Counted from the stretch's first letter, positions 32,006-40,012 are shown. The stretch: DNA of 64,000 nt from Clostridiales bacterium (GCA_015071005.1 SVIG01000003.1:1-64000); one strand, 5' to 3'. Numbers and translations are program-made. Notes: generated from the sequence alone by a model not told the origin.

Positions 32006-32713
32006 ATGAGTGAAATTATTGAACTTTTAGCCCAATTTTTTGCGGTGATGATTATCATTACCCTTCACGAGTACGCACATGCGCGCGTTGCGTGTTGGTG
32101 CGGTGATCCAACGGCGAAATATGCAGGACGAATGACCTTAAATCCAATCAAGCATTTCGATCCGATCGGCGCGCTTATGTTTGCGGTCGCAGGATTTGGT
32201 TGGGCAAAGCCCGTACCGGTCAATCCAAATAATTTTCGCAAATATAAAAGCGGCTCGTTTTGGACTTCGGCGGCTGGGATTATCATGAACTATCTGACGG
32301 CGTTTCTTTTCTTTGGAATTGCGGCGCTTGGATATATGTACGTGATCCCGGAATTTTACGGCACGTATATGGAAATTTTCTTGATGGCTTTCCTTGGGAG
32401 TATGGTAATATACTCGTTGAGCTTTTGCGTATTCAACCTTTTGCCCGTGTACCCGTTGGACGGTTTCCGCATGGTGGATGTGCTCACGAAAAAACGCGGC
32501 AAAACGTACTGGTTTTTAAGACAAAATGGCTATTACGTGTTGCTCGGCTTGATTTTACTGCACTTTTTGGCAGGATACGTACCAGTGCTTGGATATATCG
32601 ACGTACTCGGTTACGTTTTGAACTTTGTTCGGAATATTTTCGGTTATCCAATCGAAGCGTTTTGGAAATGGATTTTTAAGTTATGCGGCAAAGTGTTGCC
32701 CATTACGATGTAA
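32006..32713 (+). CDS. Site-2 protease family (M50) membrane metalloprotease, YwhC-like
   Basis: This 235-residue polytopic membrane protein carries the zinc motif H21-E-x-x-H25 (LHEYAH) in the first helix and the third-ligand segment NLLPVYPLDGFR near residue 150. FDPIGALMFAVAGFGWAKPVPVNP is the conserved loop of this bacterial S2P subgroup. The physiological substrate is unknown. An in-frame ATG at 31979 lies between the -35 and -10 elements of the promoter and cannot be used from that transcript, so I start at 32006. It precedes scpAB by nine bases and may be cotranscribed with them. Confidence 0.92.
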   Translation: MSEIIELLAQFFAVMIIITLHEYAHARVACWCGDPTAKYAGRMTLNPIKHFDPIGALMFAVAGFGWAKPVPVNPNNFRKYKSGSFWTSAAGIIMNYLTAFLFFGIAALGYMYVIPEFYGTYMEIFLMAFLGSMVIYSLSFCVFNLLPVYPLDGFRMVDVLTKKRGKTYWFLRQNGYYVLLGLILLHFLAGYVPVLGYIDVLGYVLNFVRNIFGYPIEAFWKWIFKLCGKVLPITM

Positions 32714-32722
32714 GGAGTAAGG

Positions 32723-33541
32723 ATGGAAAAGGAAAAATTAACAATTGACTCCGTCAAAAACTTCGAAACGGAAGTGGAATACGACACCGTTTTGGAAAAT
32801 TTTGAAGGTCCGCTCGATTTGTTGTTGCATTTGATAGAGCAGGAGCGCATTGAAATCAAGGATATCTTCGTATCGCAAGTTACGGAGCAGTTCTTGGCGT
32901 ACATGAAAGCGTTGCCGAGTCTTGATTTGGAAAAGGCGAGCGAATACCTTGATATCGCGGCGACGATTATCAATATCAAGGCAAGACGTCTTATGCCTTC
33001 CTTTGACGAGGATATCGTAGACGATTGGGATCCCGAAAGCGAGCTTATCGGCGCGTTGGAAGAGTACCGTGAGTTGAAGATCATGATAAAGGAAAAGGAA
33101 GAAAAGCTGAAAGAACGCGAAACGGTCGGTTATTTCTTCAAAAAGCCTGATGCGGACTTGAAAGGGGTAAAAGTACAGTATAAGGACTTCACCTTGGATG
33201 GGCTGATCGAAGCTTTTCAAAAGATGATGATTCGTGTGGAAAACCAGCGAAAAGCTGCACCGCCTGCACGTGAGATTCCGAAAGATATTTATACGGTACG
33301 CGATAAAGTAAAGCATATTCGTGCGAAAGTGGAAACGGCGGAAAAGATTCAGTTCGAGCAGCTTTTTGACGAAGATTCGTCCACGCCTGAAATCGTGACG
33401 ACCTTCCAAGCCCTTTTGGAACTTTTGAAACATCAATTTATTTTAGTTGAGCAGGAAGAACTCTTTTCTTCCATCATCATAAAGAAAAATCCGAACAGAA
33501 GAGAGGACGAAGAAATTGGAGAAATTGACGAATATAATTGA
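32723..33541 (+). CDS. scpA: Segregation and condensation protein ScpA
   Basis: This kleisin subunit bridges the SMC heads in the condensin complex. The N-terminal helix bundle holds LENFEGPLDLLLHLIEQERIEI at about residues 27-48, a family hallmark. The middle linker is acidic/basic, and the C-terminal winged helix includes TFQALLELLKHQFILVEQEELF. The length of 272 is slightly above B. subtilis ScpA (251). AAGGAG lies before the ATG; the 3' end overlaps scpB by 26 bases. Confidence 0.96.
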   Translation: MEKEKLTIDSVKNFETEVEYDTVLENFEGPLDLLLHLIEQERIEIKDIFVSQVTEQFLAYMKALPSLDLEKASEYLDIAATIINIKARRLMPSFDEDIVDDWDPESELIGALEEYRELKIMIKEKEEKLKERETVGYFFKKPDADLKGVKVQYKDFTLDGLIEAFQKMMIRVENQRKAAPPAREIPKDIYTVRDKVKHIRAKVETAEKIQFEQLFDEDSSTPEIVTTFQALLELLKHQFILVEQEELFSSIIIKKNPNRREDEEIGEIDEYN

Positions 33542-34214
33542 GGCGATTTTATTTGCGGCGGGGGATGCTGTTCCTATCGATTTATTGCGCGAAAAATTGG
33601 ATATTACTAAGCGCGAAGTAGATGAATCGATTCGTAAGTTAGAAAAGAAATATACGGGCGATTGCGGTATTCGTTTGTTGCACTTTAATCATAAATTGCA
33701 GCTTGCGACGAACCCTGAATACAAAGAACTTGTAGCGGCGGCAATCATGCCCATTCGCGAAAAGGAATTCACGAAAACCATTTTGGAATGCGCGGCGATT
33801 ATTGCGTATAAACAACCGATTACGAGAAGAGAGCTTGAAAATATCCGCGGTACTAGCAGCGATTACGCGATTACGACCCTTTTGAGTTTGGAAATGATTG
33901 AGCCGTGCGGTAGAAAGGATACCCCTGGTAATCCTATTCAATTCGCGACCACGGATAACTTTTTGAAACGCTTTAAGCTGAAATCGCTTACGGAACTTCC
34001 GGATTACGACGAGCTTATGAAGAAGATTGCGGAAATCACGTCCATTGAAGAGGCGACGAGCAATTATCTCTACGAAAAAGACGTTTACGATCCCGACGCA
34101 GATCCCGAATTGCAAGAAACACCCGAAAACGAGGAACTTCAAAAAGCAGAAGAGGAAGGTTTTGCAATTCCCGACTATTTGAAGGATGCGGAAGACGTTT
34201 TCAAAATCGAATAA
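33516..34214 (+). CDS. scpB: Segregation and condensation protein ScpB
   Basis: This dimeric double winged-helix protein binds the ScpA linker. Recognisable are IIEAILFAAGDAVP at the start, then AIIAYKQPITRRELENIRGTSSDYAI, and the C-terminal part GRKDTPGNPIQFATTDNFLKRF. An acidic tail of about 40 residues follows. The TTG start at 33516 has AGAGGA eight bases upstream and overlaps scpA, which implies coupled translation. Length is normal plus the tail (232). Confidence 0.95.
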   Translation: MEKLTNIIEAILFAAGDAVPIDLLREKLDITKREVDESIRKLEKKYTGDCGIRLLHFNHKLQLATNPEYKELVAAAIMPIREKEFTKTILECAAIIAYKQPITRRELENIRGTSSDYAITTLLSLEMIEPCGRKDTPGNPIQFATTDNFLKRFKLKSLTELPDYDELMKKIAEITSIEEATSNYLYEKDVYDPDADPELQETPENEELQKAEEEGFAIPDYLKDAEDVFKIE

Positions 34215-34239
34215 CGCAAGAAAAATACATATTTTTACG

Positions 34240-34280
34240 CAACTTGCCCATATTGAGTGTATGGGCAAGTTGTTTTTTTT
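34240..34280 (+). terminator. Intrinsic terminator after scpB overlapping the next gene's start
   Basis: A perfect 12-bp stem (34240-34251 with 34261-34272, core AACTTGCCCAT) has a nine-base loop and is followed by eight T. The ATG at 34261 of the YtfI-like gene is the first base triplet of the right arm, and the T-run encodes the first phenylalanines. Confidence 0.9.
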
Positions 34281-34812
34281 CGTCCTGATTATAGTGATTG
34301 TATGCGCGATTTTGTTTTTTCCGATTTATATCGAAACAAATGCGCATTACGATATGAATCGACGGAAATTTACACTTGGTATATACCTATATAAGATTTT
34401 ACGGATTTTTGGCGGTTATTTAGCGACTTACAACGGTGGATTGGCATTTCACGTCAGCGAGAAAAAGGCGATCATTATTCCATATACGCAGGTTAATAAG
34501 GAGCGAAAACGTTTTTCCATTTTTCGTGCGTTTCGATTAAAGTCTTTGTATTTAACGGTTGAAACTGGGGCGGAATACCTTGTGACAATGGCAACGATGC
34601 AAAAAATTTTGGAAACGTATTTCACTTTGAAAAGCGGTCATTCATGTCTATATCAAGGCGTTTTATGGCTTAATAATGGGGATATACTGCGAATATCCTT
34701 ACAATTTACAGCATATTTCAATCTTTTTATTATACTGCGGTTTGCGTACAAGGTTTTGAAGGAGAAAATCAAACGGTCATGTCGGAAAAAAATGAAAAAC
34801 TCAACAACTTAA
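34261..34812 (+). CDS. YtfI-like (DUF2953) membrane-anchored protein
   Basis: This is a protein of about 183 residues with one N-terminal membrane helix (KLFFFVLIIVIVCAILFFP) and a second hydrophobic stretch near the C-terminus. It has no known activity. It precedes a clear ytfJ/gerW homologue, with which its end overlaps, and ytfI-ytfJ is the B. subtilis pair, so I assign it mainly by synteny and topology. The start is uncertain: the ATG at 34261 lies inside a terminator hairpin and lacks a ribosome site, while the frame is open back to 34186. Confidence 0.65.
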   Translation: MGKLFFFVLIIVIVCAILFFPIYIETNAHYDMNRRKFTLGIYLYKILRIFGGYLATYNGGLAFHVSEKKAIIIPYTQVNKERKRFSIFRAFRLKSLYLTVETGAEYLVTMATMQKILETYFTLKSGHSCLYQGVLWLNNGDILRISLQFTAYFNLFIILRFAYKVLKEKIKRSCRKKMKNSTT

Positions 34813-35156
34813 TCGAACTTTCTACGGAAAAGATGGGTTTAATGGCGGATGCGGATATTGTCGTGGGAAAACCGATTACGACGGCAAGCGGTTTCCAAGT
34901 GATTCCCTTTTCAAAGGTGACGTTAGGCAACGTGACGGGGGGCGGCGAATACGGAAAAACAAAACAAATAAAGCAAATGGGCGAAATACCGTTTGCGGGC
35001 GGTAGCAGTGCGGCAATCAGCATGAAACCGATGGGGTTTATTATTGACGATGGTACTTCGTGTCGCATACTACGTATTGCAAACGCGCCGATAGATAATT
35101 TAATTGAGCGGCTTAGCGAAATTTTGCAGGACGCTTTCCCCAAAAAAGATGAATAA
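34779..35156 (+). CDS. ytfJ: GerW family sporulation protein YtfJ
   Basis: This 125-residue protein is of the GerW/YtfJ family, needed in B. subtilis for normal germination of spores and made in the forespore. The signature covers GKPITTASGFQVIPFSKVTLG, the glycine-rich VTGGGEYG, FAGGSSAAISMKPMGFI, and the C-terminal AFP. Length matches the family. The ATG lies inside the end of the YtfI-like gene, so translation is probably coupled. The stop overlaps the start of the next Dac gene. Confidence 0.95.
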   Translation: MSEKNEKLNNLIELSTEKMGLMADADIVVGKPITTASGFQVIPFSKVTLGNVTGGGEYGKTKQIKQMGEIPFAGGSSAAISMKPMGFIIDDGTSCRILRIANAPIDNLIERLSEILQDAFPKKDE

Positions 35157-36156
35157 ACGTATTTTAATATGGATTTTTCTTTTTACGGCATTGTTTTTTC
35201 CATTAAAAGTGCGAATTAAGGCAAAAGCGGAAAAAGCGGTTGTATCGGCTGCGGAATGCGTGATGGAAAGAAAAAGTCGGCGTATTTTATATGAATGGCA
35301 CGGCGATATGCGATTACCGATGGCAAGCACGACCAAAATAGCAACGGCAATCACTGCGTTAGAGGGATGTCCCAACGTCAAGGAAAGTTTTGAAATTCCA
35401 TACGAAGCGGTAGGAGTTGAAGGCTCGTCTATATATTTGAAGGTTGGGGAAACGTATTCGACAGAAGACCTGTTGTACGGGCTTATGTTGCGCTCGGGAA
35501 ATGATGCAGCGGAAGCTTTAGCTTACCGATTTGGCGGAAATATTGACGGTTTTGCACTTAAAATGAATCAAACGGCACAAAAGGCAGGCGCGTTGCATAC
35601 GAATTTTCGCAATCCGCACGGTTTACCGTGCGACGGACATTATACTACGGCACGAGATTTATCCTTGATTACGGCGTATGCATTGGAAAATCCAATCTTT
35701 CGTGAGATTGTTGGGACAAAATATTACGAACCGAGGCATTGGAAAAATAAAAATAAAATGCTTTTTCAGTATGACGGCGCAATCGGCGTAAAGACGGGTT
35801 ATACCAAGGAAGCAGGGCGTTGTTTGGTTTCCGCCGCAACAAAGAATGGCATGGAGCTTGTTTGTACGGTGTTAAATAGTCCGCAAATGTATGAAAGGTC
35901 TACGGAATTATTAGACGATGAGTTTAAGGCCTTTTCCTATGAAAAAATTGTAGACAAGAAAGAAATATTTACGGTTGATGGACAAGCATGCTGTCTTCGA
36001 GAAAACGTTTATTATCCGTTGATGCAAGGGGAAATAGATGCCATAGAAATTTTGATTACGCCTATAAAGCATTCAAAAAAGGCAGAAATTATCGGTCAAA
36101 TTGAAATAAGCCTTGCGAAACGGTTGATTTTTTCGGGGAATTTATATAAACTATAA
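35149..36156 (+). CDS. D-alanyl-D-alanine carboxypeptidase (DacB/DacF type)
   Basis: This is a second penicillin-binding carboxypeptidase in the window. A signal segment at 4-19 is followed by Ser60-x-x-Lys63 (STTK), Ser116-Gly-Asn118 and Lys215-Thr-Gly217 in VKTGYTKEAGRC. The C-terminal extension is short, so the protein (335 residues) lacks most of the PBP5 beta domain. I chose the ATG at 35149, which overlaps the ytfJ stop by eight bases, over the ATG at 35104. In B. subtilis dacB sits downstream of scpAB and shapes cortex cross-linking; the synteny with scpB and rluB suggests the same role. Confidence 0.9.
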   Translation: MNKRILIWIFLFTALFFPLKVRIKAKAEKAVVSAAECVMERKSRRILYEWHGDMRLPMASTTKIATAITALEGCPNVKESFEIPYEAVGVEGSSIYLKVGETYSTEDLLYGLMLRSGNDAAEALAYRFGGNIDGFALKMNQTAQKAGALHTNFRNPHGLPCDGHYTTARDLSLITAYALENPIFREIVGTKYYEPRHWKNKNKMLFQYDGAIGVKTGYTKEAGRCLVSAATKNGMELVCTVLNSPQMYERSTELLDDEFKAFSYEKIVDKKEIFTVDGQACCLRENVYYPLMQGEIDAIEILITPIKHSKKAEIIGQIEISLAKRLIFSGNLYKL

Positions 36157-36183
36157 AGGAAAACGTACAAAAGAAGGGCATTT

Positions 36184-36888
36184 ATGAGAATCAATAAGTT
36201 TTTGGCAGATAAAGGCGTAGCAAGTAGACGTCACGCTGATTCGATAATCGAAGCTGGTCGAGTGACAATTAACGGCGTTGTCGCAACGCTTGGGGTAAGC
36301 GTGGAAGAAGGCGACGTTGTGGCGGTTGACGGACAAGTTTTATCGGCTGCGGAAAAAAAAGAAGAATATTATATTATGAACAAGCCCAAAGGGGTTGTTT
36401 GTACCGTTTCGGACGATCGCGGAAGAAAGACGGTTATGGATCTTTTGCCCGAAGGGGTTGGTAGAGTATTTCCCGTTGGTAGACTTGACTATGCGACGGA
36501 AGGCTTACTGATTTTGACCAATGACGGCGATTTGGCATTCCGCTTGACTCACCCTACGACGGAAATTCCGAAAACGTATATGGCGAGAATTGAAGGTACG
36601 TTGACGGAAAAGGACTTAAATCCCATTCGTTCGGGGGTAGAGCTGGACGGCATTTTGACGAAAAAATGCAAAGCGCATATCGTTGAAACGAACAAAGCCT
36701 ACACGAAGGTGCATATCACCATTACCGAAGGACGAAACCGTCAAGTGCGCCGTATGTTTGAATCGATTGGCAAGAACGTGGAGTTTTTGAAGCGCGTGAG
36801 CATCGGTCAATTAAAGCTTACGGGCCTGGATAGAGGTCAAATGCGACCGCTGACCGAGCAAGAAATTGCCTACTTAAAAGGACTTTAA
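36184..36888 (+). CDS. rluB: rRNA pseudouridine synthase RluB family
   Basis: It isomerises a uridine in 23S rRNA (RluB/RsuA family). The S4 domain covers residues 1-60 (MRINKFLADKGVASRRHADS). The catalytic aspartate is Asp102 in VGRLDYATEGLLI. KTYMARIEGTL and the closing RQVRRMFESIG complete the family pattern. The length of 234 is standard. AGAAGGG precedes the ATG. The gene ends the scpA-scpB-ytfIJ-dac-rluB block and is followed by a terminator. Confidence 0.96.
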   Translation: MRINKFLADKGVASRRHADSIIEAGRVTINGVVATLGVSVEEGDVVAVDGQVLSAAEKKEEYYIMNKPKGVVCTVSDDRGRKTVMDLLPEGVGRVFPVGRLDYATEGLLILTNDGDLAFRLTHPTTEIPKTYMARIEGTLTEKDLNPIRSGVELDGILTKKCKAHIVETNKAYTKVHITITEGRNRQVRRMFESIGKNVEFLKRVSIGQLKLTGLDRGQMRPLTEQEIAYLKGL

Positions 36889-36896
36889 TAATAAAA

Positions 36897-36930
36897 AACG
36901 CTCAAAAGTTTTTCACTTTTGAGCGTTTTT
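36897..36930 (+). terminator. Terminator of rluB
   Basis: A 13-bp stem (36897-36909 with 36915-36927, core CGCTCAAAAGT) with a TTTTC loop, followed by T. Confidence 0.92.
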
Positions 36931-36961
36931 CATATTCTACACATAAATTTTTCAAAAACCC

Positions 36962-36990
36962 TTGAAAAAAACGAAGGTACATATTATAAT
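36962..36990 (+). promoter_or_regulatory. Promoter ahead of the RHS remnant
   Basis: TTGAAA at 36962-36967, 17 bases, TATAAT at 36985-36990. It now reads into the RHS tail fragment and the small genes behind it. Confidence 0.7.
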
Positions 36991-37001
36991 ATAGATAGTA
37001 A

Positions 37002-37199
37002 GCAGAAACGAAGCTTTATTTCCTGAATACGAGATATTACGATCCAGAAACGGGCAGATTTATGACGATTGACGGAATTGAATATCTCAACCCTGAAACA
37101 ATCAATGGTTTGAATCTTATGCAAGGGACGGATATAGAATTCTTCTATGATCATACGGGCGTAGCGGGATTTTATTGCAACGGATTAAGATTTCTTTAA
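37002..37199 (+). pseudogene. RHS-repeat core tail fragment
   Basis: The frame between the stop at 36999 and the stop at 37197 encodes LNTRYYDPETGRF followed by IEYLNPETINGLNL. This is the end of the conserved core of RHS/YD-repeat polymorphic toxins, just before the variable toxin tip. The next residues, EFFYDHTGVAGF, normally belong to an earlier part of the core, so the fragment is rearranged. It has no start codon or ribosome site and is some 65 codons of a protein that is usually well over a thousand residues. The region 37200-37300 holds further short open frames that I cannot assign. Confidence 0.75.
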
Positions 37200-37304
37200 A
37201 ATAATTAATTTAAATTTCGGGAATGGCTTTTATAAGGATTGGATTATGGTGATTCTTCAATCAATTTTTTCAAATGCCTTTGCAAAGGGGGTAAATAGAT
37301 TGTA

Positions 37305-37949
37305 ATGTTAAAAAAGAAAATTTGGGGACATTATGAAACTCTCAGATGTATTATTGGTTTTTATATCGGTGCATTGGTTTGCGGATTGCCTCTTGCGTTA
37401 GCTTTTAGTTATCTTGTGCATGGCTCCAAGATTGAAAAGGGGTTGCAAAGCAATTTGAAAGCAACCATGTTAAGCGGATTGATGTGGTTTGGAATTGTAA
37501 TGCTGGTAATTACGCTTTATTATACTTTACGTTTTCTTTATTATTGTGACACAATAACTTTTACCGAAAAGGGCATACGGCATTCTTCAGCGGGATTTTC
37601 AAAAAAGGTGCGTATGATTGTATATGAGGAAATTACGCGAGTTGTTATTAGTGATGGATTATGGTGGCGCAAGGGAAAATATTGTAGGGGAAGAAAAATC
37701 TTTTTTTATAATAAAGACAATCTAATTTTTGCCCCCGAGATGTATCCTGAATTGTGTTTATCGATTATGTTGATTTTGCCTGAAAAAGTATGGCTTGTAA
37801 ATGATAAGTGTAATCTTAGCAGGGTTGGCAATTATTTCAAAATTGATTTTATGGGGCTCTCTCGAAACCAACAACTTGCAATATTAAAACATTATTGGAA
37901 AGGAAAAAAATATAAAACGGGAGATGAAATAATAAAAAAAGCAATTTAG
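37305..37949 (+). CDS. Unknown two-span membrane protein behind RHS remnant
   Basis: I do not recognise this 214-residue protein. It has two membrane helices (about residues 15-35 and 54-79, including LSGLMWFGIVMLVITLYYTL) followed by a cytoplasmic domain with a beta-rich pattern, TITFTEKGIRHSS...EITRVVISDG...KIFFYNKDN. This looks like a bacterial PH-like fold (membrane-anchored PH proteins have this layout), but I cannot prove it. A GGGGG run lies 13 bases before the ATG. Its place right after an RHS tail and before a DUF4279 gene makes an immunity function possible, as immunity proteins often sit there. Confidence 0.6.
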   Translation: MLKKKIWGHYETLRCIIGFYIGALVCGLPLALAFSYLVHGSKIEKGLQSNLKATMLSGLMWFGIVMLVITLYYTLRFLYYCDTITFTEKGIRHSSAGFSKKVRMIVYEEITRVVISDGLWWRKGKYCRGRKIFFYNKDNLIFAPEMYPELCLSIMLILPEKVWLVNDKCNLSRVGNYFKIDFMGLSRNQQLAILKHYWKGKKYKTGDEIIKKAI

Positions 37950-37991
37950 TAGATTCATTAAGCAGTTTTTTAAATAAATAGGAGGAGGCGA

Positions 37992-38386
37992 ATGAGAACG
38001 TCAAAATTTTTTCGATTTACTATCTCTGGAGATGAATTGAACGTTGCTGAATTAAAAGAGTTAATTTCGCTAGAGGCTAATGTATATCACAAAGATATAC
38101 CTGTGGAAAAAAACATGGGTAATAAAAAAAATTGATTGCTCAAAATACAAACAGGTGGGTATATTCTAATGAGGTGTTTGATTTTTCGAAGCCAGAGACG
38201 TTCTTAACCAAAAATCTTCTAACACTAAAAAAATATTTGCCGATCCTTAGAACGATTATTCCCAATTATGAATGTCGAATAGATTTAATTTTGTATTCTG
38301 GTAATAAAACTGATATGTGTTTGAATATAAAGCAAATGGAAATTTTAAATGATTTAAAAGTTAATCTTTATATTTCATTTTGCTAA
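37992..38386 (+). pseudogene. DUF4279-type immunity-like gene with a poly-A frameshift
   Basis: The ATG at 37992, behind a strong GGAGGAGG site, opens SKFFRFTISGDELNVAELKEL, the hallmark start of DUF4279 proteins. That frame ends at a TGA at 38133 just after an A8 run (38124-38131). The frame starting at 38132 (TNRWVYSNEVFDFSKPETFL onwards) continues the same domain to 38386. One extra A would join them into a protein of about 131 residues. DUF4279 proteins are common as immunity partners of polymorphic toxins. It may be a pseudogene, a slippage-switched gene, or a sequencing error in a homopolymer. Confidence 0.75.
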
Positions 38387-38428
38387 TGGTAATATCGTTA
38401 AGAGAAGAGAGTTTGCGTTCACATTAAA

Positions 38429-38456
38429 AAAGAGTTCTACGTTTGTAGAACTCTTT
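38429..38456. terminator. Bidirectional terminator between DUF4279 and lexA
   Basis: A 12-bp stem AAAGAGTTCTAC / GTAGAACTCTTT (38429-38440, 38445-38456) with flanking A and T runs lies between convergent genes. Confidence 0.85.
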
Positions 38457-38479
38457 CAATTTCTTAAATTAATATGAGA

Positions 38480-39076
38480 TTATGATCTATAATTTCGCAT
38501 CAAGCCAACGACTTTCCCAAGAATGGAAACTTGTCCGTCTTCATAAATCATATCGGATAAGGATTCGTTTTCAGGGTGCAAAATCACTTGTCCGTTGCGG
38601 CGATAAAAGCGTTTCACGGTCGCGGAATCTTCTACCAAAGCTACGACAATTTCACCGTTTTCCGCGGTTTCTTGGCGGCGCACGATGATTTTATCGCCGT
38701 TCATAATGCCAGCGTCAATCATGGACGTACCGTCAACGCGAAGCATAAATAAGTCTTCGCCCTTAAATTCACCCATAGGGAAAGTATAGTAATCTTCGTA
38801 ATTTTCATAAGCAAAGACGGGTTGACCTGCGGTAACCGTACCAATCAAAGGAATGGAGATGCCAGAGCTTTTGCCGATGGTCACCGAACGTTTTTTATTT
38901 GTTGCTTTATTCAAGAATCCGCGTGTTTGCAATTTTTCCAAATAGCTATGCACGGTTGCGGTGGATTTAATGCCACATTCCTTGCCAATTTCGCGCACGG
39001 AAGGGGTGTACCCGTTTTCTTCCGAGAACTTACGAATATAATCCATCACTCGAATCAATTTCTCTTCGCTGACCAT
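38480..39076 (-). CDS. lexA: SOS repressor LexA
   Basis: This repressor of DNA-damage genes undergoes RecA-stimulated self-cleavage. The N-terminal winged helix covers 1-65 (PSVREIGKECGIKSTATVHSYLEKL). The scissile bond is Ala83-Gly84 in GTVTAGQP. The catalytic dyad is Ser118 (DGTSM) and Lys155 (TVKRF). With the ATG at 39076, just after GGGGG, the protein has 198 residues, as usual; a TTG at 39088 is less likely. A LexA-like box overlaps its own -35 region. Confidence 0.96.
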   Translation of the reverse strand: MVSEEKLIRVMDYIRKFSEENGYTPSVREIGKECGIKSTATVHSYLEKLQTRGFLNKATNKKRSVTIGKSSGISIPLIGTVTAGQPVFAYENYEDYYTFPMGEFKGEDLFMLRVDGTSMIDAGIMNGDKIIVRRQETAENGEIVVALVEDSATVKRFYRRNGQVILHPENESLSDMIYEDGQVSILGKVVGLMRNYRS

Positions 39077-39092
39077 AATAGCCCCCAAATAC

Positions 39093-39147
39093 AGATTAAT
39101 CTATGTACATTATACCACATCTTTCTACAAAAAGCAAACAAATGTTT
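39093..39147 (-). promoter_or_regulatory. lexA promoter with a putative LexA box
   Basis: On the minus strand TTGCTT (39132-39137) and TATAAT (39109-39114) are 17 bases apart. AAACAAATGTTT at 39136-39147 overlaps the -35 and resembles the GAAC-N4-GTTC box of Gram-positive LexA with the outer bases changed. A second perfect palindrome, AGATTAATCT, lies at 39093-39102 in the leader. Confidence 0.55.
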
Positions 39148-39188
39148 AATATTTTTCCAATATTTTTTATAAAAAGCAAAAATTTATC

Positions 39189-39216
39189 TTGATTTTTATA
39201 GAAAAACTGCTATAAT
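39189..39216 (+). promoter_or_regulatory. Promoter of the cysteine-rich mini-protein
   Basis: TTGATT at 39189-39194, 16 bases, TATAAT at 39211-39216. It is divergent from the lexA promoter. Confidence 0.7.
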
Positions 39217-39245
39217 AGTATTATAAAGAAAGGAGAAATTTGATT

Positions 39246-39434
39246 ATGGAGAGAAAAATCGGTATGCCGTGCGTTTTATACGACCGCGAATGCGTTGGGT
39301 GTTTGGAGTGTGAAACGTGTGACCTCGATCCCAACAAAGTTTGCGATAACTGCGGTAAATGTATCGAAATGGACGACGTAGCTTCGATCAAAATCGATAA
39401 AATTTACACTAATCCCGACGAATACAAGGATTAA
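39246..39434 (+). CDS. 62-residue eight-cysteine protein, probably metal-binding
   Basis: I do not recognise the family, but the cysteine pattern is striking. There is Cys9, then a C-x2-C-x2-C-x2-C run (16, 19, 22, 25) and a C-x2-C-x2-C run (33, 36, 39), then an acidic tail without cysteine. This resembles small zinc ribbons or iron-sulfur proteins. The ATG at 39246 is ten bases after AGGAG; a TTG at 39240 would be too close. It has its own promoter, is divergent from lexA, and is followed five bases later by the 2H phosphoesterase gene, so the two are probably one unit. Confidence 0.75.
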   Translation: MERKIGMPCVLYDRECVGCLECETCDLDPNKVCDNCGKCIEMDDVASIKIDKIYTNPDEYKD

Positions 39435-39439
39435 CAAAA

Positions 39440-39973
39440 ATGTATATTTGGATAGGGATAGACGTTGAAAAGCAGTTATTAGACGTAAAGGAGAAGGCAA
39501 TCGACGTAGATAAAGCTTTGGCATTCAAAAACTCATGTTTTACGTTGCCTATGCATATATCCTTAAAAATGTCTTTTCCAATAAGGATAAGCGAAAAAGA
39601 AGAGATTATTAAAACGATAAGCGATTATTACGCAACGATCAAGCCGTTTGAAATAGAAATTAATAAAATAGAAAAATACGAGCATATTGTTTGGATTCGA
39701 ATGAAGGAAAACGAATATTTGAATAAGATTTCTTTCGATTTGAACGATATTTTATTAAAAAAATACAAAATAAGCTTGCACGAATATGATTTAGACTATC
39801 AATTCCACACAACTTTATTTATGGATGATGATAGTGATAAGGTTAATCGCGCTTTTGCTGAAATTCAATCGGTTGTATTGCCTAAAACTATTTCCGCAAA
39901 TACCTTTTTGATTGGAATATCGGAAACAGGAAATTTAGGAACTTTTTCCATTTATAGATCAATAATGAAATAA
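39440..39973 (+). CDS. 2H phosphoesterase (2'-5' RNA ligase-like)
   Basis: This 177-residue protein has the two H-x-[ST]-h motifs of the 2H superfamily: His39-Ile-Ser41 in MHISLKM and His123-Thr-Thr125 in FHTTLFM, about 84 residues apart as expected. Members hydrolyse 2',3'-cyclic phosphates or 2'-5' linkages in RNA; the substrate here is unknown. No clear ribosome site is visible, and it starts right after the cysteine-rich gene, suggesting coupling. A terminator follows. Confidence 0.85.
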   Translation: MYIWIGIDVEKQLLDVKEKAIDVDKALAFKNSCFTLPMHISLKMSFPIRISEKEEIIKTISDYYATIKPFEIEINKIEKYEHIVWIRMKENEYLNKISFDLNDILLKKYKISLHEYDLDYQFHTTLFMDDDSDKVNRAFAEIQSVVLPKTISANTFLIGISETGNLGTFSIYRSIMK

Positions 39974-40003
39974 AAAAGACGGGCATTTGTCCGTCTTTTT
40001 TCG
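39972..40003. terminator. Bidirectional terminator, 2H gene / hflX
   Basis: AAAAAGACGG and CCGTCTTTTT arms around GCATTTGT, with A and T runs on both sides, lie between convergent stop codons. Confidence 0.88.
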
Positions 40004-40012
40004 CATTATTCG

